64,000 bases of DNA from Bacteroidales bacterium (GCA_022647615.1 JALCKZ010000001.1:1972178-2036177), one strand, 5' to 3'. Positions 16,823 to 25,851 are shown, numbered from the stretch's first letter. The notes: generated by a model from the letters alone, not told the origin. Made by a program: numbers and translations.

Positions 16823-17701
16823 ATGGCCGAAAACAAAATCATATGTGAAATTTGCCCTCATCATTGCGCTCTAACAGAGGGAATGACAGGTATTTGCAAG
16901 GGACGCTCCTGCAAAGAAGGTAAAATAGTTTGCTCAAATTACGGCATGCTTACGTCCATTGCGCTGGACCCTATTGAGAAAAAACCGCTAAAACACTTTT
17001 TCCCCAGAAGCAAAATATTATCTGTCGGGAGCTATGGGTGCAATTTGCATTGCCCTTTCTGCCAGAACAGTGAAATTTCTATGATGAGCTTCAGCGATGG
17101 ACCTAATGCAGGGAAGAGTTTGGAGAGTTGCAATGAGGAGCTGCCGTGCTATAAGTTTACGCCGGAAGTTCTTGTTGCAAAGGCTAAAGAGCTTGAGAAA
17201 CAGGATAATATAGGGATTGCATATACGTACAATGAGCCGCTTATCAGCTATGAATTTGTCTTGGATTGCTCAAAACTTGCAAAGGCAAATGGGCTTAAAA
17301 ATGTTCTTGTGACAAACGGGATGATATGCAATGAGCCGCTGCAAAAGCTTCTGCCCTATATAGATGCATTTAACATAGATTTAAAGGGGTTTAATCAAAA
17401 AACGTATGATTTACTTGGCGGAGACCTGGAATGCGTAAAAAACACCATAAAAGAGGCGGCAAAAGTCTCTCATGTAGAAGTTACTACGCTGGTTGTTCCC
17501 GGAATGAATGATTCAGAAGAAGAGATTGATTCCATTGCACGCTGGCTATCTGGATTAGACCATCTTATACCTTATCACTTGAGCCGCTTCTTCCCGCGCT
17601 TCAAAATGACTGATACCCAGGCAACTCCTGTTAAAAAAATTTACGCGCTCGCAGAACGGGCGCGCAAATATCTAAGATTTGTTTATACAGGAAACTGCTA
17701 A
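16823..17701 (+). CDS. amrS: AmmeMemoRadiSam system radical SAM enzyme
   Basis: A 292-residue radical SAM protein with the cluster-binding CxxxCxxC at Cys73, Cys77 and Cys80 (YGCNLHCPFCQN). The N-terminus has an additional Cys-rich segment (ICEICPHHCALTEGMTGICKGRSC) typical of this AmrS group and of pyruvate formate-lyase activating-like enzymes, possibly binding a second metal site. The rest shows the radical SAM barrel: GIAYTYNEPLISYEF, VLVTNGMICNEPL, FNIDLKGFNQKTYDLLGG. It lies directly downstream of the Memo-AMMECR1 fusion and is almost certainly co-transcribed with it. The substrate is unknown. A CTGTCGGGA motif occurs at 17022-17030, just before the Cys motif. Confidence 0.93.
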   Translation: MAENKIICEICPHHCALTEGMTGICKGRSCKEGKIVCSNYGMLTSIALDPIEKKPLKHFFPRSKILSVGSYGCNLHCPFCQNSEISMMSFSDGPNAGKSLESCNEELPCYKFTPEVLVAKAKELEKQDNIGIAYTYNEPLISYEFVLDCSKLAKANGLKNVLVTNGMICNEPLQKLLPYIDAFNIDLKGFNQKTYDLLGGDLECVKNTIKEAAKVSHVEVTTLVVPGMNDSEEEIDSIARWLSGLDHLIPYHLSRFFPRFKMTDTQATPVKKIYALAERARKYLRFVYTGNC

Positions 17702-17716
17702 ACAGCTAATTTAAAG

Positions 17717-18628
17717 TTACTTCCTTACCACGTCCACATTGCTCTGCCTTTGGGCTATAATTACGCCCACAATGGCCAGCAATATGCCGATAACTTTCAT
17801 AATTGTAAATTCTTCTTGTCCAATAAGATGCGCCGCTATAGCTGCAACTGCCGGAATCAGCGCGGCAAAAATATTTGCACGGGTTATGCCAATGCGGGAG
17901 ATAATGAATACCCACAGCGCAAAGCAAATGCAGGAGCAAAATGCTGCAAGCGCAACCAAGGTACCTTGTACGGGCCATGAAAAATAATCAGGTGTAAGTC
18001 CCTTTAGGCCAAACAGTAAGAATGTTGGAAGAAATAGGACCGCTCCAATAATAAACTGCCATGTTGTGATTGTTATTGCATTATACTTTACAGCCATTTT
18101 ACTCACAAAAAACGAGTAGCATACTGACCCCACAACAGACATAAACAGCAGCAAGATACCATAAGAGTTCTGCACGCTCAATCCACCTGGTTTTAATACA
18201 ACCATAAAGATACCTCCAATGGAAAGGATAGTGCCAACAACTTTAAAAACAGAGAATGGCACACCCATAAATGCAGTCTCAACAATAATGCAAAAGACAG
18301 GTATTGTGGAAATTACAACGGGAGGCACAACAGGTGAGCCGGTATATTTAATACCAAAATTTTCACCAATAAAATAGATAAACGGTTCAGAAAAAGCCAG
18401 CAACAAAAACCATTTAAAATCTCCCTTCTCTATTTTCTGAAACTTCTTTGTGAGCTTTGCAAAAGCAAACATCATAATGGCCGCAATAACCATCCTTTCA
18501 AAAATAAAAGTAAAGATTGGTATATCCCTGGTAATCAGAAAATTCTCCCCTATGTAGGAGAATCCCCATACAATTACCGCAATCATTGCGGCGGCGTAAA
18601 CCGCCCCTTTATTATTTCCTGTACCCAT
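17717..18628 (-). CDS. EamA/DMT superfamily transporter
   Basis: A 303-residue integral membrane protein with about ten predicted helices arranged as two EamA repeats: residues about 8-140 (VIVWGFSYIGENFLITRDIPIFTFIFERM, FFIGENFGIKYTGSPVVPPVVISTIPVF) and about 155-295. The ends of both halves show the typical GGIFMV and GVIIAQR segments. DMT transporters export or import amino acids, sugars or other small metabolites; the substrate cannot be predicted. It is convergent with amrS, separated by only 15 bases. It lies downstream of the broken pyrC and may once have shared a transcript with it. Confidence 0.88.
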   Translation of the reverse strand: MGTGNNKGAVYAAAMIAVIVWGFSYIGENFLITRDIPIFTFIFERMVIAAIMMFAFAKLTKKFQKIEKGDFKWFLLLAFSEPFIYFIGENFGIKYTGSPVVPPVVISTIPVFCIIVETAFMGVPFSVFKVVGTILSIGGIFMVVLKPGGLSVQNSYGILLLFMSVVGSVCYSFFVSKMAVKYNAITITTWQFIIGAVLFLPTFLLFGLKGLTPDYFSWPVQGTLVALAAFCSCICFALWVFIISRIGITRANIFAALIPAVAAIAAHLIGQEEFTIMKVIGILLAIVGVIIAQRQSNVDVVRK

Positions 18629-18659
18629 ACTACCTAAATGTAATTAAACAGATAAGAAG

Positions 18660-20075
18660 CTACCTGTCAAATTCTAGCCTCATAACATCACGTTCTCCGG
18701 TGAGCTTGCCATTGCTAACCATCTGGACGCCATTGACAAACACCTCTTCTATGGAGGAACTGAATGCTAATGTTGATTCTTCTTTTGTGACCGCCAAATT
18801 CCGTAAAGTCTTTTACGCTATACGGACTCCAGCCACACATAGAAACGGGATGCGATGGGACTATAACTATCTTCTTTGGAAAGGTTTACAAGTACAATGT
18901 CTGCATAGTAACCCTCTCTCAAAAAACCTCTTTTTGACACATTAAAACATTTTGCAGGCCCGTGGCTCATCTTCTCAACTACCTGAGCAAGAGTGAATAC
19001 GCCACGCTTATAAAGTTCCAGCATCATTTGCAAACTGTACTGCACAAGAGGAATTCCCCCCGGCGCATGCATATATGATTTCTTCTTATCTTCCAATAAA
19101 TGAGGCGCATGATCAGTTGCCACAACATTCACCACGCCATCTCTGACTCCATCCCTTATCGCCTCCATATCCTCTTCATCCTTAAGGGCAGGATTGCATC
19201 TGATTAAGCTGCCGTATTTTGCATAGTCCTTGTTGCAGAACCACAAATAATGAACGCAAACTTCCCGCTTATTTTTTCATTCTCCCTGCTCTTGCCTAAG
19301 CATTGCAATCTCCTGTGCTGTAGAAATATGCAAAATATGTAAACGCGCGTCATTCTTTTTTGCAAGTGCAATTGCAATCTTGCTGCTGGCAATGCAAGCC
19401 TCTCTGTTTCTTATTGCAGAATGAAATCTTACGGGAATATCGTCTCCGTATTTTGCCTTGTAAAATTTTAAATTTTCATCTATGATTTCTTGTTTCTCAC
19501 AGTGAGTTGCAATCAGGACGGGAGAAAATTCAAAAATTTCCTGCAGCGCCAAAGGACTGTCAACCAGCATATTTCCCGTAGAAGAGCCCATGAAAACCTT
19601 TACTCCGCAAACCTTGCGCGGCTCAACTTTCTTAACCTCTTCTATGTTATCATTCGTAGTGCCCATGTAGAAAGAGTAATTGGCAAATGCGCGCTCCTTT
19701 CCCTATCTCATATTTCTTCTCCAGCTGCTCAATTGTAATTGCCGGAGGATTGTTGTTGGGCATATCCATAAAACTTGTAACTCCCCCAAGAACAGCCGCT
19801 TTGCTCTCGCTCTCTATAGTTCCCCTCTTGCCGTCTCCTGGCTCTCTAAAGTGCACCTGGTCATCAATAACTCCGGGCAAAATATGGAGTCCCTCCGCAT
19901 TAATAACTTTATCACATGTACTCGCGACAGTTTCTATCTCCTTCTCATATTCTGTGGCAGATGCAAAAGCAGATTCTTTGAATACCCTTGATATCAGGGA
20001 ATTCTGAATCAAAAGGCTACCCTTAAAAGATAGCCCTTCGTTTATTACTGTTCCGTTTTTAATAAGAATCTTCAA
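18660..20075 (-). pseudogene. pyrC: Dihydroorotase pseudogene with about five frameshifts
   Basis: The reading frame starts at 20075 (MKILIKNGTVINEGLSFKGS) and carries the metal-binding DDQVHFREPG motif of dihydroorotase, but frames must be switched repeatedly to follow it. Shifts are needed near 19694-19703 (into ERAFANYSFYMGTTNDN), 19294-19302 (into LGKSRENEKISG), 19262-19267 (into EVCVHYLWFCNKDYAKYGSLIRCNPAL), 18857-18872 (into VPSHPVSMCGWSPYSVKD) and about 18795-18815 (into LAVTKEESTLAFSSSIEEVFVNGVQMV), ending at the stop at 18660-18662. The conserved parts (FMGSSTG, ATHCEK, VATDHAPHL) are still readable, so decay looks recent. Neighbouring genes are intact, which argues against generally poor sequence. 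It would have acted in pyrimidine synthesis upstream of PyrD. Confidence 0.88.
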
Positions 20076-20095
20076 AAAAACCTCCGGTATTAAAT

Positions 20096-20818
20096 TTATG
20101 CTTTTGCTCTTATCTTTCTGAATTTAAGCTTAATAACGCCCCAAAACGCTTCTCCGAAAATGCCAGAACTCATCTTGGATGTTCCCTCTTTTCTATCTAC
20201 AAATATAATTGGAACCTCCGCAATCTTAAATCCAAGTTTGCTGGCGGTATATTTCATCTCTATCTGGAACCCGTAGCCGTGCATCTTAACCCTATCAAAA
20301 TCAATGGTCTCCAGCACTTTCTTGCTATAGCAAACAAAACCTGCAGTACAATCAAAGATATGGATGTGCAACATTCTTCTTACATAAGTAGATGCAAAAT
20401 AGGACATTACCACTCTCCCGATTGGCCAGTTGATTACACTCACTCCGTTACAATAGCGGGAACCGATAGACATGTCAGCTCCGTTTTTGCACGCGTCGTA
20501 AAGTTTTGGAAGATCGTCCGGATTGTGAGAAAAATCGGCATCCATCTCAATCATATACTGATAGTTATGCTCTATTCCCCACTTAAATGCCGTGATATAA
20601 GCTGTTCCAAGTCCCAGCTTTCCTTTCCTCTCAATTAAAAATAATCTGTCGGGAAACTCCTGCTGAAGTCTTTTTATAATATCCGCAGTTCCGTCAGGCG
20701 AATTGTCATCCACTGCAAGGATATGGAATTCACCGGGTAACGCAAATATCACCCTTGTAATTTTTTCTATGTTTTCCTTCTCGTTGTAGGTTGGAATTAT
20801 GACTAATTTCTCCGGCAT
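20096..20818 (-). CDS. GT2 family polyprenol monophosphomannose synthase-like glycosyltransferase
   Basis: The 240-residue protein matches dolichol/polyprenol-phosphate mannosyltransferases: KLVIIPTYNEKENIEKITR at the N-terminus, AVDDNSPDGTADII for nucleotide sugar, GLGTAYITAFKWGI, the metal-binding MDADFSHNPDDLPKL and the C-terminal VDRKEGTSKMSSGI. It would transfer mannose or another sugar from a nucleotide donor to a lipid phosphate on the cytoplasmic face of the membrane. No C-terminal membrane helices are present, as in the soluble Bacteroidota form. I prefer the ATG at 20818 (MPEKL); one at 20827 is also possible. It precedes the broken pyrC by 20 bases, so the two formed an operon. One CTGTCGGGA motif is present. 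Confidence 0.92.
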   Translation of the reverse strand: MPEKLVIIPTYNEKENIEKITRVIFALPGEFHILAVDDNSPDGTADIIKRLQQEFPDRLFLIERKGKLGLGTAYITAFKWGIEHNYQYMIEMDADFSHNPDDLPKLYDACKNGADMSIGSRYCNGVSVINWPIGRVVMSYFASTYVRRMLHIHIFDCTAGFVCYSKKVLETIDFDRVKMHGYGFQIEMKYTASKLGFKIAEVPIIFVDRKEGTSKMSSGIFGEAFWGVIKLKFRKIRAKA

Positions 20819-20840
20819 AGCAACCATGTTTAACGGAGGC

Positions 20841-20848
20841 CAAAGGTA
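20841..20848 (-). promoter_or_regulatory. -7 promoter box (TACCTTTG) for the GT2 gene
   Basis: The minus strand reads TACCTTTG 22 bases before the ATG at 20818, in the short gap after the metalloprotease gene. It suggests that transcription of the GT2-pyrC pair starts here and not in the hipBA operon. Confidence 0.5.
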
Positions 20849-20864
20849 ATATATTTTGCCTCAG

Positions 20865-21428
20865 TTACAAAATGGTGCGGTGTGCGCGGCAAATGATTTC
20901 ATCAACATCATCTTGAGTGATGTAATCCGTTCTGGCTTTGCTGGTTGCAAGACGAGTCATTATCCCAAAGAATTTATGCTGCTTGATGCCCAGCGTGTGC
21001 CCAACCTCATGCCATCCTGTGTCTGCGCCTCCGCGCTGCGGACGGATAATGATTTCAAAATTCTTGTTAGTCACCCCGTTGCGCATCTCATTTTTGTGTT
21101 TGGTCTCGCCGGGATTGCCCAGAATATACGTGCATCCTATTGGGTCTTTTGATGCAGAGTCCAGCAGCCCATCCGGCGTTGCCGAGCCGCCATGCGTATT
21201 ATCCACGTTATCAATGACATAATACCTCAAATCAAACATCACTCTAAATTCTCTGCGCTTACCAAAATGCAAAAACCCATCCCTGAAAGAGTAAATCTTA
21301 TCGGAACAGCCATTCCAGAACATCAGCGCACGGCTCAAAGAATCAGCACTCTGCGCATTTGTATAATAATTTGCGCAGACCGTCAGCGTTTCCGCCCCCT
21401 CATCCACAATGACTTTGTATTTCCTCAT
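20865..21428 (-). CDS. Metzincin-like zinc metalloprotease coupled to hipA
   Basis: A 187-residue protein with no signal peptide or membrane helix, so probably cytoplasmic. Metzincin-like elements appear in order: an N-terminal strand and helix (SADSLSRALMFWNG), central strands, the zinc motif HEVGHTLGIKQH at residues 140-151 with His140, Glu141 and His144, a Met-turn-like GIMT at 155-158 and a final helix ITQDDVDEII that resembles the end of matrixin domains. The third ligand is unusual: canonical metzincins have GxxH, but here Gln150 occupies that place and His151 follows. Its ATG overlaps the hipA stop codon (ATGA), so the two are translationally coupled. The substrate is unknown; a role in the toxin-antitoxin module is inferred only from gene order. 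Confidence 0.75.
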   Translation of the reverse strand: MRKYKVIVDEGAETLTVCANYYTNAQSADSLSRALMFWNGCSDKIYSFRDGFLHFGKRREFRVMFDLRYYVIDNVDNTHGGSATPDGLLDSASKDPIGCTYILGNPGETKHKNEMRNGVTNKNFEIIIRPQRGGADTGWHEVGHTLGIKQHKFFGIMTRLATSKARTDYITQDDVDEIICRAHRTIL

Positions 21429-22579
21429 TTGTGCAAAGATAAGATTTTAATGCCCGGAGAAGCGGATGATAAAGTATCAATCATGGTTTCAATTATCTTG
21501 CGAGCTTCTTTGGAACTGATATCGGCTGATTCTGCAACTGTGAGAATATCAGATAATTTAGGATTACCGTTCCCATTAACAGTAGTTGTATGAAATCCGT
21601 TAAACCCTTTCTCTGGCAGCATATCATACGCGGGAGAAAGGTGCCAGCCATCTTCTTTACGTTGAAATGAGAAATTTTTCGCATGGTCATCCCTATTTGA
21701 AATCAGCACGTTAAAAACCATTCTCTTAAACATTTGAACAACTTCCCTTTTATCTTTTGTCAAACTCATTGTTAATCTCAAAAGAGTAATGTAATCAAGA
21801 CTGGGAATACGATAATCCGCATGAAGCAAACCTGCGGCACTTACAGTGTGAATCTTGCCTTCCAAATTCCTGTCAAAACGTTCAGCTCCAAAAAACTTTT
21901 TATTAAACAATTTAGTTTCAGGCATTTGAATACCGCATTTCTTTGCAAGGAGAGAATATTTATACTCTACTTCACCAACATTTTTTGGGTCACCTGTAGC
22001 TTGAAATTTAACTATCCACTCTCTGTTTCCGTCTTGCACAAAAACCTTTGGACGGGCACCGCCAGATGAACCTCCGGCCTGATACATCTTATCAAGTTCA
22101 TCTGCACTGCAAGTGCTGTTTAATATTTTCCGGGAATCTGCATATAACTTTTCCAAATCTGTTTTTTTCTCAATGGTTATATTGCCAGGATTAATATGAG
22201 CATCTCTATTATAAAATTTATCGCATTGATATTCAAGCGCTCCGCGGCCTGATGAACCAACAATGGAGAGTCTGTCTATAATTGAAAGACTGTCGGGATT
22301 AATACCATTGTTGCGCAAATACCTATCCAACAAAAGGCTACCCCATCCATCAGGTAGAGAATCATCAAAGACTCCAAAATTACCCTCAAACGGAGTGCTG
22401 CCCGCAACAATCAGCCCGCTCCTTAACGGCATAAAAAAAGGAGAAATGGAATATCCGTTCTCTAGCCATTCCGCATCATATTCAAAAGCACATAAACCAT
22501 TTGTATCCAGAGCAATACGGCCTATTCTCCTTTTATTAATGACAACATTTATTATCTTATTACCGACAGATTTTTTCAT
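21425..22579 (-). CDS. hipA: HipA-type toxin kinase
   Basis: HipA toxins are Ser/Thr kinases that phosphorylate targets such as glutamyl-tRNA synthetase and arrest growth. The 384-residue protein has the N-terminal HipA_N region (VVINKRRIGRIALDTNGLCAFEYDAEWL, then FFMPLR), GVFDDSLPDGWG, the glycine-rich ATP loop GGSSGGARPK at 169-178 with serines where E. coli HipA is autophosphorylated, the ATP-binding Lys191 in WIVKF, the catalytic NRDDHAKNFSF segment around Asp297, and SPAYDM with the metal-binding Asp319. All key residues are present, so it looks active. hipB lies 12 bases upstream and a metalloprotease gene overlaps its stop. One CTGTCGGGA motif is at 22290-22298. Confidence 0.92.
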   Translation of the reverse strand: MKKSVGNKIINVVINKRRIGRIALDTNGLCAFEYDAEWLENGYSISPFFMPLRSGLIVAGSTPFEGNFGVFDDSLPDGWGSLLLDRYLRNNGINPDSLSIIDRLSIVGSSGRGALEYQCDKFYNRDAHINPGNITIEKKTDLEKLYADSRKILNSTCSADELDKMYQAGGSSGGARPKVFVQDGNREWIVKFQATGDPKNVGEVEYKYSLLAKKCGIQMPETKLFNKKFFGAERFDRNLEGKIHTVSAAGLLHADYRIPSLDYITLLRLTMSLTKDKREVVQMFKRMVFNVLISNRDDHAKNFSFQRKEDGWHLSPAYDMLPEKGFNGFHTTTVNGNGNPKLSDILTVAESADISSKEARKIIETMIDTLSSASPGIKILSLHK

Positions 22580-22590
22580 AGCAAGTCATT

Positions 22591-22926
22591 TTATTTCTTA
22601 CGGCCACGCTGCCTTTCATAAGACGCATTAGAATCCATAAGCTCATCAATGCTTTGATACTCAGGCTTTGAGAAAAGATTTGACAAGTTCTCAGTTTCAT
22701 CTAAAATAATAGACAACATTGCAAGACTGCGCAAGGATATTTCTCCTTTTGATTCAAAAAGTCTGTAAGTAGAGAGCGGCATTCCGGCCTTTGCGGCCAA
22801 CAGTTTCTGTGTCCAATTGCGGCCAAGCCTTCTGCTGCGCACATTAGCTGCAACAGCTTTCATCAGCGAGCTTGGAGTATTATCTATAAGAGATAATATA
22901 TTAGCGTTTTTATTGATTTTTGGCAT
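22591..22926 (-). CDS. hipB: HipB-type XRE family antitoxin
   Basis: The 111-residue protein has a Cro/C1-type helix-turn-helix in the middle: VRSRRLGRNWTQKLLAAKAGMPLSTYRLFESKGEISLRSLAMLSIIL (about residues 29-75). It ends in a basic tail (YERQRGRKK). HipB antitoxins dimerise, repress their own operon and bind HipA. The stop codon is 11 bases before the hipA start, and the three genes hipB, hipA and metalloprotease run in one direction from a promoter box at 22951-22958. I see no long clean palindrome upstream, only a short imperfect AT-rich dyad, so the operator is not identified. Confidence 0.88.
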   Translation of the reverse strand: MPKINKNANILSLIDNTPSSLMKAVAANVRSRRLGRNWTQKLLAAKAGMPLSTYRLFESKGEISLRSLAMLSIILDETENLSNLFSKPEYQSIDELMDSNASYERQRGRKK

Positions 22927-22950
22927 GTAAATACTATTATATTAGCTCTA

Positions 22951-22958
22951 CAAAGATA
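22951..22958 (-). promoter_or_regulatory. -7 promoter box (TATCTTTG) for the hipBA-protease operon
   Basis: The minus strand reads TATCTTTG, an exact TAnnTTTG match, ending 24 bases before the hipB ATG. It lies between the hipB start and the end of the next secreted-protein gene. Confidence 0.5.
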
Positions 22959-22991
22959 ACATTTTTCTGCATTACGGATAACAGTTGACGT

Positions 22992-24503
22992 CTAAAAATT
23001 TCCAGGCATATAATCTTTCTTGTAGAAATATTTATACAATTCCCTACCATAAATATATGCGGATTTATACCTATCAATAATCTGCTGTAAATCAAAGTGA
23101 GGATTACCAGATAAATCACTGGCCGGAGCTGATTTCAAAAGTTTGATATAATCATTACTGCGTTCTACGGTCTGTACGGAGAAGGGGACTTTTGAAGCAC
23201 CTAAGTCTCTATAAATATCCTTATAATCTTGCAGTTTTCTTAGTTCATCCTCCCAAAATGCTGAATTAACAGCTTTCTCATCTACATAATAATTAACATC
23301 GTCAGCCATAGTAAATCTACGTTTACCGGCATTCGCTAAAACAGGATTTTCAAAATATACATACGTTTCTGTTCTCAATTTATTTGCAAATGGTTTGGCA
23401 TATGAATTAGGCTCAAGGCAATAACATGATGAACTATCAGAAGTGTTATCCGGTTTAATCCAAGACAACTTTTGTGAGACAGATTGAGTATAAATCTTAT
23501 CACCTACTTTATCATAGTTAACTTCCAAAGTATATGGTGTCACTAATACCCATGGTTTTCCTGTGTCATGAACATATGTTGAAAAACGGTCTTCTACATT
23601 TCTCAAGACCACTTTCAAAGGCATTCCCTCATCACTCATGTAAATTTCTCCGGCGCCATTTAATTTAGTCTTTTTAGGAAAGGTTCCAAACTTATTGATA
23701 AACCCAATAACATAAATTTTTCTCCCGTTTTTTTCCTCTATCTGTTTAATACTATAATTAAAATTATCCAACTGAGATTTATTGAGTGGTGAATATAATT
23801 CAATTGAACGTTTTCTGTTAAGAAGGGAAATATCAAACAGATTTGCGTAAGAATTTTCTAAATTTTTTAGTACATGGCCTGACTTAAGATGCTTTGGTCT
23901 AATATTCTCACTTTGAATGCGATTTGTATTAGGATCATAGCTATAGCTAACATAAGAATCCATGGCGTAAAATCCGCCCATTCCGTTCTCATCATCCCAA
24001 ACCAGTTTTGGAGCCCTATCAGTGAAATGTAAAAATTCCCATATACCAGCACTACAGTACATTTGCCTATATGTATTTCCACTCAGAACAAATCTGAATA
24101 TTTTTGCAAAGGCCACATAATTCTCTGCATAATTTGCGGCAAAATAATATTCACACTTCTTAACTAACTCTTTAATACTGGCTTGCGGCATCACTACAAT
24201 CCCCTGGAGATCTATTGTTTTAGGAGTTACAGTTAATATTTTAGACCTCTTTAACTCCCCAAATGTAATACGCAGTGGTTCAAAAAAATAAGAATTTAAA
24301 GTCAGAAGAGTACTGTCTGGCATTGTTACACTATTAATGTCAATGTTGCCATCGGAATCGCTAGATAGATATTTGGTTGCAGACCCGTTTACAAATGCAA
24401 TATAGGGCAAATTTTCACCAGTAGTCACTCGCACGGCAACGGTCTGAGCTATTGTGCATTGACATAATAAAACAATAAGCGATAAGACAATTATCCTTTT
24501 CAT
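22992..24503 (-). CDS. Secreted protein of unknown function, carboxypeptidase-regulatory-like N-terminus
   Basis: A 503-residue protein with a signal peptide (MKRIIVLSLIVLLCQCTIAQ). The next 80 residues (VAVRVTTGENLPYIAFVNGSATKYLSSDSDGNIDI, then LTVTPKTIDLQGIVV) resemble the carboxypeptidase-regulatory-like beta-sandwich found at the start of many exported Bacteroidota proteins. The large remainder (IKELVKKCEYYFAANYAENYVAFAKIF onwards) is rich in Tyr and Asn and has no catalytic motif I recognise. No transmembrane barrel signature is obvious at its end. It follows the beta-propeller gene by 40 bases and is probably co-transcribed with it. The pair diverges from a two-component system that may regulate them. 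Function unknown. Confidence 0.75.
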   Translation of the reverse strand: MKRIIVLSLIVLLCQCTIAQTVAVRVTTGENLPYIAFVNGSATKYLSSDSDGNIDINSVTMPDSTLLTLNSYFFEPLRITFGELKRSKILTVTPKTIDLQGIVVMPQASIKELVKKCEYYFAANYAENYVAFAKIFRFVLSGNTYRQMYCSAGIWEFLHFTDRAPKLVWDDENGMGGFYAMDSYVSYSYDPNTNRIQSENIRPKHLKSGHVLKNLENSYANLFDISLLNRKRSIELYSPLNKSQLDNFNYSIKQIEEKNGRKIYVIGFINKFGTFPKKTKLNGAGEIYMSDEGMPLKVVLRNVEDRFSTYVHDTGKPWVLVTPYTLEVNYDKVGDKIYTQSVSQKLSWIKPDNTSDSSSCYCLEPNSYAKPFANKLRTETYVYFENPVLANAGKRRFTMADDVNYYVDEKAVNSAFWEDELRKLQDYKDIYRDLGASKVPFSVQTVERSNDYIKLLKSAPASDLSGNPHFDLQQIIDRYKSAYIYGRELYKYFYKKDYMPGNF

Positions 24504-24543
24504 AATTATAAATTTAAAAAATATTTATTAGAATCATTTATTT

Positions 24544-25701
24544 CTATAAACTAAATTTCACAAATACATATTGCTTTGTGGCAACATCCGTCTCCACATA
24601 ACCATAGTAGCAATTATTATATTTGCCAATGATTTCCAATGGTTTATCCATGAGTACATCTCCTATCATGTTTTCATTTTCATAGATCTGCAACTTCCAT
24701 TTGCCGTTATCTAAATGGCAAGTTCTAAATATCATACTTCCGTCTGCATATAATCTATCGTAATAACCATATTTTTCTCTCTGGGCATCAAAACCAACTT
24801 CATATTCTTCAAATGTTTTTGTTTCCGGATAAAGACATTTAATATTATCGTCACCGTATCCAATATTGTATAATAATCTGCCACTCTTGTTCATAACATA
24901 TATGAGAGGATCTGCGGCAAAAGAAACATAAACTTTATTCCCTACAACAGCAAAGTCGTAAGTTGAAAAAATTGGAATATTAGAATTTTGATACACGGGA
25001 GGATAGTGCCCAAATATGCGTCTTGTTTCACCTATATTGCTCATTTTAAATGAAATAAAGATATAGGAATCTTTCCAAAATTTCTTGGCATCATCATCAA
25101 TGTTATATCCATTGTAAGCAAAATGTTCAGTTATTGCAGGTATGAACAAAGTATCATTTACACACTTCATGTCTTTAACCGCGAAATTATACTCGTACAT
25201 TTCCGGTGCCTCCGGATTGGGAGTTATCAGCAATTTGTTAATAGATTCAACGACATCCGAAGATTCTGTCTCTAACAATAAAAACCATGGGTATTGATAT
25301 TGGTATTTAATGTGAAAATTAGAATCGTACAAGAAAAAGAATGCGCTTTGCGTCATCACCGCGATATCACCATTTTTATTGACCGCTGAAATAATCGCCG
25401 GTTCAGGAATATTATCAGGGCTATTGCCATCTTTTATTACTACACCCACATACCTGCCGTCGCAATTGTATGCTCTTACAGGCGTCAAATACTTGTCAAA
25501 CAATAAAATAGAAGAGCCATCCATTTGCCAGCTTCCATCAAATGACGTTCCGCTGCCATCCAAAACTAATTTCTTAAAATTAATAGAGTTAATCACGACA
25601 GATTTAGTTCCTTTGTGACTTAATGAATCCAGATTATATTTTCCAGCCATAAATGATGGGGAAAACAAAATGACACAAATCACTAATAATATTTTTTTCA
25701 T
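24544..25701 (-). CDS. Secreted 6-bladed beta-propeller-like protein
   Basis: A 385-residue exported protein starting MKKILLVICVILFSPSFMAGKYN, a clear signal peptide. I chose the ATG at 25701 because the upstream ATG at 25761 would bury the signal. The body shows propeller-like blades with recurring hydrophobic strands and aromatic turns: SILLFDKYLTPVRAYNCDGRYVGVV, DIAVMTQSAFFFLYDSNFHIKYQY, TYDFAVVGNKVYVSFAADPLIYVMNKSGRLLYNIG. This layout fits the BF3164-like/DUF4934 lipoproteins and 6-bladed propellers common in Bacteroidota, except that no lipobox Cys is visible. A binding or scaffold role is inferred. It diverges from the histidine kinase gene. Confidence 0.7.
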   Translation of the reverse strand: MKKILLVICVILFSPSFMAGKYNLDSLSHKGTKSVVINSINFKKLVLDGSGTSFDGSWQMDGSSILLFDKYLTPVRAYNCDGRYVGVVIKDGNSPDNIPEPAIISAVNKNGDIAVMTQSAFFFLYDSNFHIKYQYQYPWFLLLETESSDVVESINKLLITPNPEAPEMYEYNFAVKDMKCVNDTLFIPAITEHFAYNGYNIDDDAKKFWKDSYIFISFKMSNIGETRRIFGHYPPVYQNSNIPIFSTYDFAVVGNKVYVSFAADPLIYVMNKSGRLLYNIGYGDDNIKCLYPETKTFEEYEVGFDAQREKYGYYDRLYADGSMIFRTCHLDNGKWKLQIYENENMIGDVLMDKPLEIIGKYNNCYYGYVETDVATKQYVFVKFSL

Positions 25702-25851
25702 ACAAAATATATTTACGTTTAACGGATTGGACACTAATGCTTTTTCATTAGAATTTTTCACAAAATTATTTTAAGGTATAGTAAAGTATCATCAATTAAT
25801 CCTCAATTCATCTTATTGAAAATTAAATGCTTTCATAAGATTTTTTTTAAA

